This document shows positions 17,417-24,896 of a DNA stretch of 64,000 nucleotides, in pieces. Origin of the DNA: Thermoanaerobaculales bacterium (lineage in GTDB: Bacteria > Acidobacteriota > Thermoanaerobaculia > Thermoanaerobaculales > Sulfomarinibacteraceae); assembly GCA_025456145.1 (NCBI GenBank), contig JALOLD010000006.1, forward strand, positions 1 through 64,000, read 5' to 3'. The notes under the pieces are model-generated. The model did not search any database. It was not told where the DNA came from and saw only the letters and a program-made list of their open reading frames with translations. Position numbers and translations under genes: made by a program. The stretch's first letter is position 1. Each line of letters begins with the position of its first letter.

Positions 17417-18175
17417 TCAGGCGTCCTTGACCCGGATGCGGAGTGCGCCGGACGACTCGTTCGGTCCGACGAGCCTGAGGGCCAGCAGGCCATAGAGCAC
17501 CCGGGCGTTGATCCCGGGGTTGAGCGGTCCCGCGTCGCACAGCTCGTACAACGTTCGCGTGCCGTCGACCAGGGACAGCAAGCGCCGTTCGTCGTCGCGC
17601 AGCTCGAGGGTCGCGAGGTGGGCCGGCCGGGCGACCGGTCTGAGCACCGCCGAGCGACCGCCGAGACGCGCCGTGACCTCCTTCGGGTCGGCGAGGAAGC
17701 GGCACCCTTCGAGGATCGCACGCGGGGTCGGGATCTTGATCTTGTAGACCTCGTCCTCGCGGAAGGTCCCGACGCGGAAGGTCACGGTTCCCTCGGTCCA
17801 GCCGAAGAGGCTCCAGACGATCGCCTGAACCTGGTTGCGGACCGCGGCGCCGAGCTCGTGCGGCTCGAGAAAGCCCATCTGCACGAGGACCGTCCCATGC
17901 CGGCGGCCCGGGGTCCGGCGGAGCTCGTCCGATGACAACCGGAGCTGATCCTCGCTGATCAGGCCCTCGCGGAGCAGCGACTCTCCGAGGCTCTCCGAGC
18001 GGTCGTTCGAGGTGGCGAAGATGATGTCGCCGGTGGCGAAGTAGACCGACTTGGCGGTGTCGCCGCTCGTGCACTCGAGCACGCCGGGCACACCGTGGCG
18101 GTGGATCGTGGCCAGAATCTCGGGCAGCGAGTCGCTCTCGAGATCTCCGCGAAACACGAACTCCTCACTCACCAT
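17417..18175 (-). CDS. DUF4388-domain protein
   Basis: A 252-aa soluble protein. Residues 1 to about 110 match the DUF4388/PATAN-type module frequent in Deltaproteobacteria and Acidobacteria signalling proteins (FRGDLESDSLPEILATIHRH, GVLECTSGDTAKSVYFATGD). The middle has QVQAIVWSLFGWTEGTVTFR. The C-terminal third (LLSLVDGTRTLYELCDAG) resembles a winged-helix-like segment. No enzymatic residues are visible, and it is probably a signalling or docking protein. It starts 40 bases downstream of the tRNA-Sec 3' end on the same strand. Confidence 0.75.
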   Translation of the reverse strand: MVSEEFVFRGDLESDSLPEILATIHRHGVPGVLECTSGDTAKSVYFATGDIIFATSNDRSESLGESLLREGLISEDQLRLSSDELRRTPGRRHGTVLVQMGFLEPHELGAAVRNQVQAIVWSLFGWTEGTVTFRVGTFREDEVYKIKIPTPRAILEGCRFLADPKEVTARLGGRSAVLRPVARPAHLATLELRDDERRLLSLVDGTRTLYELCDAGPLNPGINARVLYGLLALRLVGPNESSGALRIRVKDA

Positions 18176-18215
18176 CGGCCGTGGTGGTCCCCCTCAGGAT
18201 GAAACGCCGGTCAAG

Positions 18216-18314
18216 TGGCGGAAGCGCAAGGGAATCGAACCCTCCGACCGACCCGACACGAGCCGGCCCAACGGATTTGAAGTCCGCGGAAGCCACCAGA
18301 CTCCACGCGCTTCC
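18216..18314 (-). tRNA. selC: tRNA-Sec (TCA)
   Basis: The reverse strand gives an extended 8-bp acceptor stem (GGAAGCGC with GCGCTTCC) and anticodon TCA in the loop of GCGGACTTCAAATCCGT. A very long variable arm (GGCCGGCTCGTGTCGGGTCGGTC) and a T-arm with GTTCGATTC follow. The CCA end is encoded. These are the hallmarks of bacterial selenocysteine tRNA. The synthase gene selA is present at 46047-47435. Confidence 0.95.
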
Positions 18315-18361
18315 CCGTACCGGGTATCTTACCACCCGTCCTCCCGGGCGGCTCATCTCGA

Positions 18362-18391
18362 TTGACACAGCCCGGGGCGCTTTGCTACAAC
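18362..18391 (+). promoter_or_regulatory. Promoter of tRNA-Ala
   Basis: A perfect -35 TTGACA (18362-18367) is followed after 18 bases by TACAAC (18386-18391). With TGC before it, the -10 is an extended type. The predicted start lies about 6 bases before the mature tRNA. Confidence 0.75.
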
Positions 18392-18403
18392 TACGCTCCC
18401 TGT

Positions 18404-18479
<76 letters not shown>

Positions 18480-18492
18480 GATTCGACGACTC

Positions 18493-18519
18493 GCCGCCCC
18501 TCGGGGCGGCTTCTTGTTT
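18493..18519 (+). terminator. Intrinsic terminator after tRNA-Ala
   Basis: A GCCGCCC/GGGCGGC stem with a CTCG loop (18493-18510) is followed by TTCTTGTTT. From here to 18712 nothing coding or structured was recognised; it is the tail-to-tail gap with the SIMPL gene. Confidence 0.85.
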
Positions 18520-18712
18520 CTCAGGCGGATTGAAGACGACCCTGTCCGCCGCCGCCATCACGACGGCGTTGCGTCCGCGCACCAGAGGGCCGTGGCACCG
18601 ACAACCATCGAGGCGCCGGGGCCCGTGCTGATCCGGTTTGACCGGCGCGATGAGCACTTCAAGCCAGCCCCGGGACGGGCGCGACTGGGCGATTAGCCCG
18701 AAGCGATCTGGG

Positions 18713-19462
18713 TCACTCGAGCAGATACTCGACGGTCGAGACGACGCGCAGGGTCTTCTCGAGCTGGTTCTCCTCGCTGACCCCGGGCGTCCGATCGCGG
18801 GCGAGGACCACGAACACTCCCTGGTTGGCGGTCCTGATACCGCCGAGCCGGCTGCCCGAGTCGGCGGCGAACTGGGTTGCCGCCTCGCGGGCGGCGGCGG
18901 TCGCCTCGGCGATCATCGCCGGCTTGTGGTCGTTGAGCCGGGTGAAGAGATAGGTCGGGCCCTGGGACGGCCCGCCCTGGGAGGACAGGACGACCCCGGC
19001 GTCGACCAGCTCGCCGACCCGCTGGCTGGCCGCCCGGATCCGCGGCGGGTCGTCCGACCGGACCATCAGGGTCTTGGCGACGATGAACCGGCTGCCGACC
19101 TCGCCGGATCGGTAGGGGTTGGCGTTCTGGTCGGTCACCTCGAGGCCCTGGACCGAGACCTGCTCGGCGGGCACACCGGCCCGCTCGAGGAACTCCATGA
19201 CCAGCCCGGTGTCCCGGGTGAGCCGCTGCTGGACGGCGCCGAGATCGTCGTCGGCGGCGACGAAGCGTAGCGGCCAGAAGGCGATGTCGGCATCGACCTC
19301 GCGCTCGGCGACCCCCTTGACGGAGACGTAGCGATCGCCGGCCCTGCCGGCGGTGAAACCACTCCCGATCAGCCATCCGGCGGCGGCGACGCCGAGGGCG
19401 ACGACGATCGCGGGGACGAGGAGGCGCGCAGGGGAACCGTCGTGGTGGTGGTGCTGTTCCAT
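18713..19462 (-). CDS. SIMPL-domain (DUF541) envelope protein
   Basis: A 249-aa protein with a His-rich N-terminus (MEQHHHHDG), one signal-anchor helix at about residues 13-35 and an exported SIMPL domain. The domain is recognised from YVSVKGVAEREVDADIAFWP, the LQVTDQNANPY-like strand GLEVTDQNANPYRSG and the helix AATAAAREAATQFAADSGSR. Members such as BP26 and YggE are periplasmic or envelope-associated oligomers of unclear function, some linked to oxidative stress. It is the last gene of the GntR-regulated operon, 9 bases after the 4-Cys miniprotein, which suggests an accessory role there. Confidence 0.85.
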   Translation of the reverse strand: MEQHHHHDGSPARLLVPAIVVALGVAAAGWLIGSGFTAGRAGDRYVSVKGVAEREVDADIAFWPLRFVAADDDLGAVQQRLTRDTGLVMEFLERAGVPAEQVSVQGLEVTDQNANPYRSGEVGSRFIVAKTLMVRSDDPPRIRAASQRVGELVDAGVVLSSQGGPSQGPTYLFTRLNDHKPAMIAEATAAAREAATQFAADSGSRLGGIRTANQGVFVVLARDRTPGVSEENQLEKTLRVVSTVEYLLE

Positions 19463-19471
19463 GACCGGATT

Positions 19472-19690
19472 CTAGCCCGGATTTCGAATCGCGGCGTCGG
19501 CGAACCGCGGGCAGCTCATGACCGGCTGGAGGAAGAGGTCGTGGACGGTGCACAGACCCTGGTCGCCGCGGGTCGAGCCCCAGGCCGAGCTGAGGATTCC
19601 CAGCCCGGGCAGGGCGCGCTCGAGCTCGCGCGGGTCATCGACGAAGTGGGCGCAGCGTCCGCACCGCCCGGCAGGGGTCCCCTCGCTCAT
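19472..19690 (-). CDS. Small four-cysteine protein, function unknown
   Basis: A 72-aa protein with four Cys in the order RCGRCAHF (Cys10, Cys13), GLCTVHD (Cys47) and SCPRF (Cys60). The C-x2-C...C...C-P-x-F spacing resembles small zinc- or Fe-S-binding proteins; I do not know the exact family. The ATG overlaps the exporter stop (ATGA), which argues that it is translated and works with that transporter or its substrate. Its codon bias fits the operon. Confidence 0.7.
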   Translation of the reverse strand: MSEGTPAGRCGRCAHFVDDPRELERALPGLGILSSAWGSTRGDQGLCTVHDLFLQPVMSCPRFADAAIRNPG

Positions 19691-21312
19691 CGCAAGGCCG
19701 ACCAGAACGAGTCGAAGACCCGGGTCGTGAGGAACCAGCCCAGGGGGACGTTGACCGCCACGCCGATGGTGAAGGCCCAGAAAGGCTTGAGACCGAAGGT
19801 CAGGAGGTCGCGGAAGCGGGTCGACAGCCCGATGCACAGGAAGCACAGGACGAAGGCCCACGACCGGAGCTTCTTGATCGGTGAGATCGCCTTGGGCTCG
19901 AGCTCGCTCGAAAACCAGCTCGAGGCGTGCTGCAGCCGCTTGAGCGCCCAACGCTGGTCGGAATCGGCGGCGCGGCTGAGGGCGTCGAGCTCGGCGAGGG
20001 TCATCTCGCCGGTGAAGCGGATCTCTCCCCCCGCGGCATCGTAGACGAACCGGTCGGCGAGCTCGGGCGGAACCACGAACCCTGCGAAGTCGGCGTCGTA
20101 GGTGGCGGTCTGGGCCTGCGACTTGAAGCTCCCGGCGACCGGGGCCCGGCCGACGTGGTCGGCCGGCGCCGAGGCGGCGATCAGGCTCATGATCGCCGAG
20201 GCGGCGAAGAAGCCGAGCACGAACTTGGGGAAGCGCTCCCAGACGACGCCGATCCCGAGCCGCCCGGTCGGCCGGTCGGCATCGCTCCTCTTCTCCCAGA
20301 AGACGACCGAGACGATCGACAGCACGAAGGCCCAGATCCCGATCCAGATGTCGCGGCCGATGACCTTCATCAGGGTGAAGGCGTTGATCGCGGCGTCCCC
20401 GTAGGTGGTCGCGATCTCGGCGACGACCGCGAACCCCGCCGCGTCGGCGTACTCCGAGGTGCCGACCCAGGCGCCGGCCTCGCCGGAGGAGATCTGCCAC
20501 CACTCGGTCGGGGCGACCCCGGGCGGCGGGATCATGAGCTTGGTGACGAAGGCGAGGAAGAAGATCATGACGATCGCCCAGACCGAGACGACCGCGATGC
20601 CGATCGCGATGTGGTCCTTGTCGGCCTTGACCGCGCCGCCGATGGCGATCGAGCCGGAGACCCCGCACACCGCGCCGCCGGTCCCGAGGACCGCGCCGAA
20701 GCGCGGGTCGAGGCCGAAGATCCGGGTCGCCGCGAGGAAGATCGTCATCCAGGTCGTCACCGAAACGATGGTCGCCTGGAGAAAGGCGACCGGCCCGGCG
20801 GTCGCGATGAGGGTCATCGGCAGGGTCGCGCCGAGCAGGACGATCCCGGTCTTGATGTAGTACTCGGTACGCAGCGCGCTCTTGAGCCACTCGGGAAGGG
20901 TCGCGAGGTTGCCGATGACGATCCCGACGAGCAGCGCGAGCAGGGGAGCGCCGAGGTCGAGGCGTTCCATGGCCTCCCAGCCGGCGAGGTAGAACACCGC
21001 GAGGGCGCCGAGAAAGAGCACCGTGAAGCCGATCATGAACGACCGCACCTCGTGACCCATGATCTTCATGCTGACCGTGAAGGTGACGAAGAAGAAGGCG
21101 AAGACCGCGGCGAAGGCCGGGGCTTTCTTGACGAGGTCGTCGGCGAGCTCGTCGAAGCTCGACCAGGTGCCCGGGGTGACCGCGAGCCGGGACAGGCTCG
21201 AGCCCGACCAGAAGGCGACCAGGCAGGCCAGGATCACCAGCAGCCCGAGCCAGATCGCCCAGTAGTCCTCGGTCCTGAAGATCTTGAGACGGCGGGAGCT
21301 TTCGGTGGCCAT
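19687..21312 (-). CDS. YeiH/PF03601-type putative sulfate exporter, long form with a soluble insertion
   Basis: A 541-aa polytopic membrane protein with about 11 hydrophobic helices. Family motifs are EYYIKTGIVLLGATLPMTLI (about 150-169), GTGGAVCGVSGSIAIGGAVK (210-229) and GAWVGTSEYADAAGF (280-294). The YeiH family is annotated as sulfate/sulfite-type exporters. Unlike the 330-350 aa standard form, it has an extra N-terminal helical region and a hydrophilic stretch of about 90 residues (roughly 380-470) before the last two helices. The substrate is unproven. It is coupled to the M20, PLP and GntR genes, which points to a sulfur-containing substrate or waste product. Confidence 0.8.
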   Translation of the reverse strand: MATESSRRLKIFRTEDYWAIWLGLLVILACLVAFWSGSSLSRLAVTPGTWSSFDELADDLVKKAPAFAAVFAFFFVTFTVSMKIMGHEVRSFMIGFTVLFLGALAVFYLAGWEAMERLDLGAPLLALLVGIVIGNLATLPEWLKSALRTEYYIKTGIVLLGATLPMTLIATAGPVAFLQATIVSVTTWMTIFLAATRIFGLDPRFGAVLGTGGAVCGVSGSIAIGGAVKADKDHIAIGIAVVSVWAIVMIFFLAFVTKLMIPPPGVAPTEWWQISSGEAGAWVGTSEYADAAGFAVVAEIATTYGDAAINAFTLMKVIGRDIWIGIWAFVLSIVSVVFWEKRSDADRPTGRLGIGVVWERFPKFVLGFFAASAIMSLIAASAPADHVGRAPVAGSFKSQAQTATYDADFAGFVVPPELADRFVYDAAGGEIRFTGEMTLAELDALSRAADSDQRWALKRLQHASSWFSSELEPKAISPIKKLRSWAFVLCFLCIGLSTRFRDLLTFGLKPFWAFTIGVAVNVPLGWFLTTRVFDSFWSALR

Positions 21313-21365
21313 GGGGACCTCCCGGGTGGGTCGGTCCTCAGCCTAGGACGGCCGCACCGCGACCG

Positions 21366-22646
21366 TCAAGGTCCGGTCGATGGCGCTTCGAGCCGGGCGA
21401 GGAGGAGGGCCGCGGCGGCTCGGACGCCGATCGCGATCGCCCGCTCGTCGGGCCGGAAGGTCGGGGTGTGGACATAGCTCGTCCAGCCCGCGGCGGCGTT
21501 GCCGACCCCGAGCCGGAAGTGGAAGCCGGGGATGACTCTCGCGTACTCCGCGAAGTCCTCGGCGGCCATGATCGGCGGCAGCTCGAGCACCGCGTCGGGT
21601 CCGAGCGTGGCCCGCAGCACCTCGACCGAGGCCCGGGTGAGCTCCGGGTCATTGACCAGCACCGGGGTGAAACGCTGGTAGTCGACCTCGCAGGTCGCCC
21701 GGTGGGCGGTGCAGACCCCGTCGACGATGCGACCGATCGCGGACTCGACCTGGTCGCGGACGGCCGGGTCGAGGGTGCGCACCGTGCCGGTGAGCTCGGC
21801 CGAGCCGGCGATGATGTTGAAGCGGTTGCCGGCCGAGAAGGTGCCGACCGAGACCACCGCTGGGCTGCGCGGGTCGACCTCGCGGGCGACGATGCCCTGG
21901 AGGGCGTCGACGACCTGCGCCCCGACCCAGATCGCGTCGATGCCGTCCTGGGGCGCCGATCCGTGGGTCATCCGCCCGGTCACGGTGACGGTGAACCGGT
22001 CGGCCGAGGCCATCGAGCCTCCCAAGGTCCAGCCGACGGTCCCGACCTCGTGGGTCGGCATCACGTGGAGGGCGAACACCGCCTCCGGCCGCGGGTCGTC
22101 GAGCGCGCCCTCGGCGAGGACCAAGGTCGCGCCGCCCTCCTCCCCGGGCGGCGCTCCCTCCTCGGCGGGCTGGAACAGCAGGACGACGGTCCCGGAGACC
22201 TCGTCGCGCAGCCGCATCAGCAGCTCGGCGACGCCGAGACCGACGGTGGTGTGGACGTCGTGGCCGCAGGCGTGCATGACGCCCGGGTTGAGCGATCGCC
22301 AGGGCACGTCGACCGCCTCGTCGATGGGCAGCGCGTCGATGTCCGACCGCCATGCCACCACCGGCCCCGGTCGGGCGCCCTCGAGCACCGCGACCACCCC
22401 GTGGCCGGCGACGCCGGTGCGCGGCTCGTAGCCCATGGCGCGGAGCCGGCGGGCGATCTCGGCGCCGGTCCCGGCCTCGCGGTTCGACAGCTCGGGGTGG
22501 GCGTGGAACCAGCGCCTCGCCTCGATGAGGGAGGGCTCGAGGTCGGCGACCCCGGAGTCGACCCGGGCGAGCAGCGTCGGGTCGAGGGCGCTCGCCGCGG
22601 CCGGGACGAGCAGCACGAGGACAAAGGACGTGAGAAGACGTCTCAT
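21366..22646 (-). CDS. Exported M20-family amidohydrolase (hippurate hydrolase / N-acyl amino acid amidase type)
   Basis: A 426-aa zinc-dependent hydrolase with an N-terminal signal peptide (MRRLLTSFVLVLLVPAAASA). M20D metal and catalytic motifs are visible: WRSDIDALPI, HACGHDVHTTVGLG, LFQPAEEGAPPG and ALHVMPTHEVG, with the dimerisation-domain segment GRMTHGSAPQDGIDAIW. The C-terminal ligand region is PIMAAEDFAEY. The family cleaves N-acyl amino acids or small peptides. Export to the periplasm is notable because most M20D enzymes are cytosolic. The position between the PLP enzyme and the exporter suggests it releases an amino acid from an N-acyl conjugate. Confidence 0.85.
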   Translation of the reverse strand: MRRLLTSFVLVLLVPAAASALDPTLLARVDSGVADLEPSLIEARRWFHAHPELSNREAGTGAEIARRLRAMGYEPRTGVAGHGVVAVLEGARPGPVVAWRSDIDALPIDEAVDVPWRSLNPGVMHACGHDVHTTVGLGVAELLMRLRDEVSGTVVLLFQPAEEGAPPGEEGGATLVLAEGALDDPRPEAVFALHVMPTHEVGTVGWTLGGSMASADRFTVTVTGRMTHGSAPQDGIDAIWVGAQVVDALQGIVAREVDPRSPAVVSVGTFSAGNRFNIIAGSAELTGTVRTLDPAVRDQVESAIGRIVDGVCTAHRATCEVDYQRFTPVLVNDPELTRASVEVLRATLGPDAVLELPPIMAAEDFAEYARVIPGFHFRLGVGNAAAGWTSYVHTPTFRPDERAIAIGVRAAAALLLARLEAPSTGP

Positions 22647-22704
22647 GGGAACCCCCGCTCAGGTTGTAGCACGACGGCGGCTATCGCGCGAGGCGGTCGG
22701 ACGA

Positions 22705-23898
22705 TCAGACGGCGGCCGGCGCAGCGCACCCGGGTCGGCGACGGGCGTAGGCGGCGACGTCGGCGACCGCGGCGATCGCGCGGTCGATGTCGTCGGCGGT
22801 GGTGAAGGCGCCCACCGAGAAGCGGACGGTGCCGTCGATCGTCGCGGTGCCGATGCCCTCGTGGACGAGGGGGGCGCAGTGGAGCCCGGTGCGGGTGATG
22901 ACGTCGTGCTCGACGTCGAGGAGCTGACCCGCCTGGTCCGCCGGAAGGCCGTCGATGTTGAAGACGAAGACCGGCAGGTGGTCGCGGCTCATATCGGCGC
23001 AGTACAGGGTGACCCCGTCGATCTCGCTCAGCGCCTCCTCGAGCCTCGTCGCATGGACCATCTCCTCGTCGTAGAGGGCGGCGACCCCGCCCCGGGAGGC
23101 GATCCAGCGCTGGCCGGCGAGTAGCCCGGCGATCCCCATGGTGTTGAGGGTCCCGAACTCGAAGCGCCACGGGTAGTCCCTCGGCTGGCTCTTGAGCGCC
23201 GACTTGACCCCGGTGCCGCCGGAGCGGCAGGGCGAGAGGTCGACGTGCTCGGCCATGTACATCCCGCCGGTTCCGGTCGGGCCGTACAGCGACTTGTGGC
23301 CGGTGAAACAGAGCACGTCGATACCCATCGCGGCGACGTCGATGTCGACCAGACCGGCGGTCTGGGCGGCGTCGACGGCGAACAGCACGCCGTGGCGGCG
23401 GCAGATCTCGCCGACCGCGGCGACCGGCTGGATCGTGCCGATGACGTTCGAGCCGTGGTTCATCACGACGAGCCTGGTGTTGGGTCGGATCCGCGCCTCG
23501 ATGGCGGCCGGGTCGACATAGCCGCGCTCGTCGAAGCGGACCAGGTCGACCTCGACGCCGCGCTCGCGCTGCTGGTACATCGGCCGCAGCACCGAGTTGT
23601 GCTCGAGCCAGGTGGTGATCGCGTGGTCTCCGGGCTTGAGCACGCTGCCGATGAGCAGGTTGAGGGCATCGGTGACGTTGAGCGAGAAGACGAGCCGGTT
23701 GCGGTCCGTCCCGCCGAAGAAGTCGGTCAGCGCCTGGCGGGCCTCGAGCACCGTGTTCTCGGCCTCGAGCGCGAGGTCGAACCCGGTTCGGCCGGGGTTG
23801 ACGCCCCGGGTGGCGTAGAAGTCGCACATGAACCGGATCACCTCGGCCGGCTTGGGAAAGGTCGTCGCCGCGTTGTCGAGATAGACGAAGTCGCTCAT
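22705..23898 (-). CDS. Class V aminotransferase, cysteine desulfurase-like (EF2568 type)
   Basis: A 397-aa PLP enzyme resembling the cysteine desulfurase/selenocysteine lyase group. It opens VYLDNAATTFPKPAEVIRFM, then RGVNPGRTGFDLALEAE. The PLP-phosphate and ring contacts are WLEHNSV and FAVDAAQTAG, and the Schiff-base lysine is Lys202 in CFTGHKSLYGPTGTGG. A Cys at residue 341 in TGLHCAPLVHEG is at the position of the sulfur-accepting cysteine of this subgroup. It could remove S or Se from cysteine-like substrates, or act as a C-S lyase. It starts one base before the end of the GntR gene's stop region and leads the enzyme part of the operon. Confidence 0.85.
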   Translation of the reverse strand: MSDFVYLDNAATTFPKPAEVIRFMCDFYATRGVNPGRTGFDLALEAENTVLEARQALTDFFGGTDRNRLVFSLNVTDALNLLIGSVLKPGDHAITTWLEHNSVLRPMYQQRERGVEVDLVRFDERGYVDPAAIEARIRPNTRLVVMNHGSNVIGTIQPVAAVGEICRRHGVLFAVDAAQTAGLVDIDVAAMGIDVLCFTGHKSLYGPTGTGGMYMAEHVDLSPCRSGGTGVKSALKSQPRDYPWRFEFGTLNTMGIAGLLAGQRWIASRGGVAALYDEEMVHATRLEEALSEIDGVTLYCADMSRDHLPVFVFNIDGLPADQAGQLLDVEHDVITRTGLHCAPLVHEGIGTATIDGTVRFSVGAFTTADDIDRAIAAVADVAAYARRRPGCAAPAAV

Positions 23899-23899
23899 G

Positions 23900-24601
23900 T
23901 CACCCCTCGGAGATCGGAAGCTCGACGCCCTCGGCGGCCGCGAGGGCCCGCCGGATGCGTTCGTACGACGCGGTGATCTGCTGCTCGGCGCAGGCCGCCG
24001 CGGCGACGTCGTCGCGGCGGATCATGTGCCGCACCAGAAGCTCGTGCTCGTTGCGCATCTCGGCGCCAAAGTCCCCGAGATCGAGACCGAGGAAGAAGAA
24101 CCGCTGCATCGAGACGAGCAGGTTGTGGAGCACCGTGAAGAGGCGGTCGTTGCGCGACAGCGAGGCGACCTCGAGGTGGAAGCCGAGGTTCTTGTCGAGG
24201 AAGTCGGCGTAGGACGCCCAGTCCGAGTAGGTGTACTCGATCGAGGCGAGGCTCGACAGCCGCTCGAGCTCGCGGTCGGAGGCGCGGCCGACCGCCAAGG
24301 ACACCGCCCGGGTCTCGATCGCCGAGCGCAGCTCGAAGCTGTCGGAGATCTCCTTCGGCGAGATCGGGCTGACGAAGTACCCCTTGTAGGGGATCGAGGT
24401 CAGCAGCCCCTCCTGCTGGAGACGCCGGCAGGCCTCGCGCACCGGCACCCGGCTGGTGCCATAGGTGTCGGCCAGCGCCTGCTCGCCGAGCGGGGCCCCG
24501 GGTCGGTGCTGGAGGGTGACGATGTCGCGGCGCAGCGACCGGTAGACCTCCTCGGCGGCGGTCCGCCGCGGGGCGGCGACGATCGTTCTCGGCCCGGCCA
24601 T
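23900..24601 (-). CDS. GntR-family transcriptional regulator (FadR/FCD type)
   Basis: A 233-aa regulator. The winged helix-turn-helix is residues 18-80 (VYRSLRRDIVTLQHRPGAPL, TSRVPVREACRRLQQEGLL). The all-helical FCD effector domain follows (SFELRSAIETRAVSLAVGRA, FHLEVASLSRN, EHELLVRHMIRRDD), with acidic and His residues typical of a metal-assisted carboxylate pocket. It is the first gene of the operon. Its promoter overlaps two TATAC-type palindromes, so autorepression relieved by a small carboxylate ligand is likely. The start codon sits exactly where transcription should begin. Confidence 0.9.
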   Translation of the reverse strand: MAGPRTIVAAPRRTAAEEVYRSLRRDIVTLQHRPGAPLGEQALADTYGTSRVPVREACRRLQQEGLLTSIPYKGYFVSPISPKEISDSFELRSAIETRAVSLAVGRASDRELERLSSLASIEYTYSDWASYADFLDKNLGFHLEVASLSRNDRLFTVLHNLLVSMQRFFFLGLDLGDFGAEMRNEHELLVRHMIRRDDVAAAACAEQQITASYERIRRALAAAEGVELPISEG

Positions 24602-24607
24602 GGGAAG

Positions 24608-24635
24608 ATTGTATACAATTCGTATACAACGTCAA
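24608..24635 (-). promoter_or_regulatory. Promoter of the gntR operon, leaderless geometry
   Basis: On the reverse strand TTGACG (24635-24630) and TACAAT (24613-24608) are separated by 16 bases. The -10 ends 6 bases before the ATG at 24601, so transcription should start at the start codon. No ribosome binding site is present. Confidence 0.7.
24609..24629. promoter_or_regulatory. GntR-type operator overlapping the promoter
   Basis: TTGTATAC (24609-24616) and GTATACAA (24622-24629) form a perfect inverted repeat with a 5-base spacer. TTGTATACAA at 24609-24618 is itself a palindrome of the form bound by FadR-type GntR proteins. The site covers the -10 and the spacer, so binding would block RNA polymerase. 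Confidence 0.75.
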
Positions 24636-24896
24636 GCGGCGTCCCGACCTCCCGAGGACGAGCCGATCTTGCGGTTGCGCCCGGTTCGTCGTAAGCTATG
24701 CCCGATGTGGCGCCGACGTCCCCGGGAGACGTCGCCGGCGCCCGGATCACCGCTCGACGACGGCGGCTCCTCGCGATGTGAGCCGCGAGTTGTGAGCGAG
24801 CTTCCGACACGAGGCTGCTCTGGTCCCTGTGGTGCGGACCTCGGCTTGGCACCGCCGAAGCCGACCTTGATCTGCTCGCTGCGCGCGAGGGAAGGC
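24636..24896 (+). other. Region upstream of rho with two GC hairpins
   Basis: No gene is visible. Two stems could form in a rho leader. In one, GGCGCCGACGTC pairs with GACGTCGCCGGCGCC with a 3-base bulge (24709-24742). The other is GCGGCTC with GAGCCGC (24763-24786). rho is autoregulated in several bacteria, so a structured leader would fit, but no convincing promoter was found. Confidence 0.35.

Noticed and set aside
18520-18712. Short reverse-strand frame in the gap after tRNA-Ala as a small gene
   Set aside because: It reads antisense through the tRNA-Ala terminator, has no ribosome binding site and shows no conserved motif.
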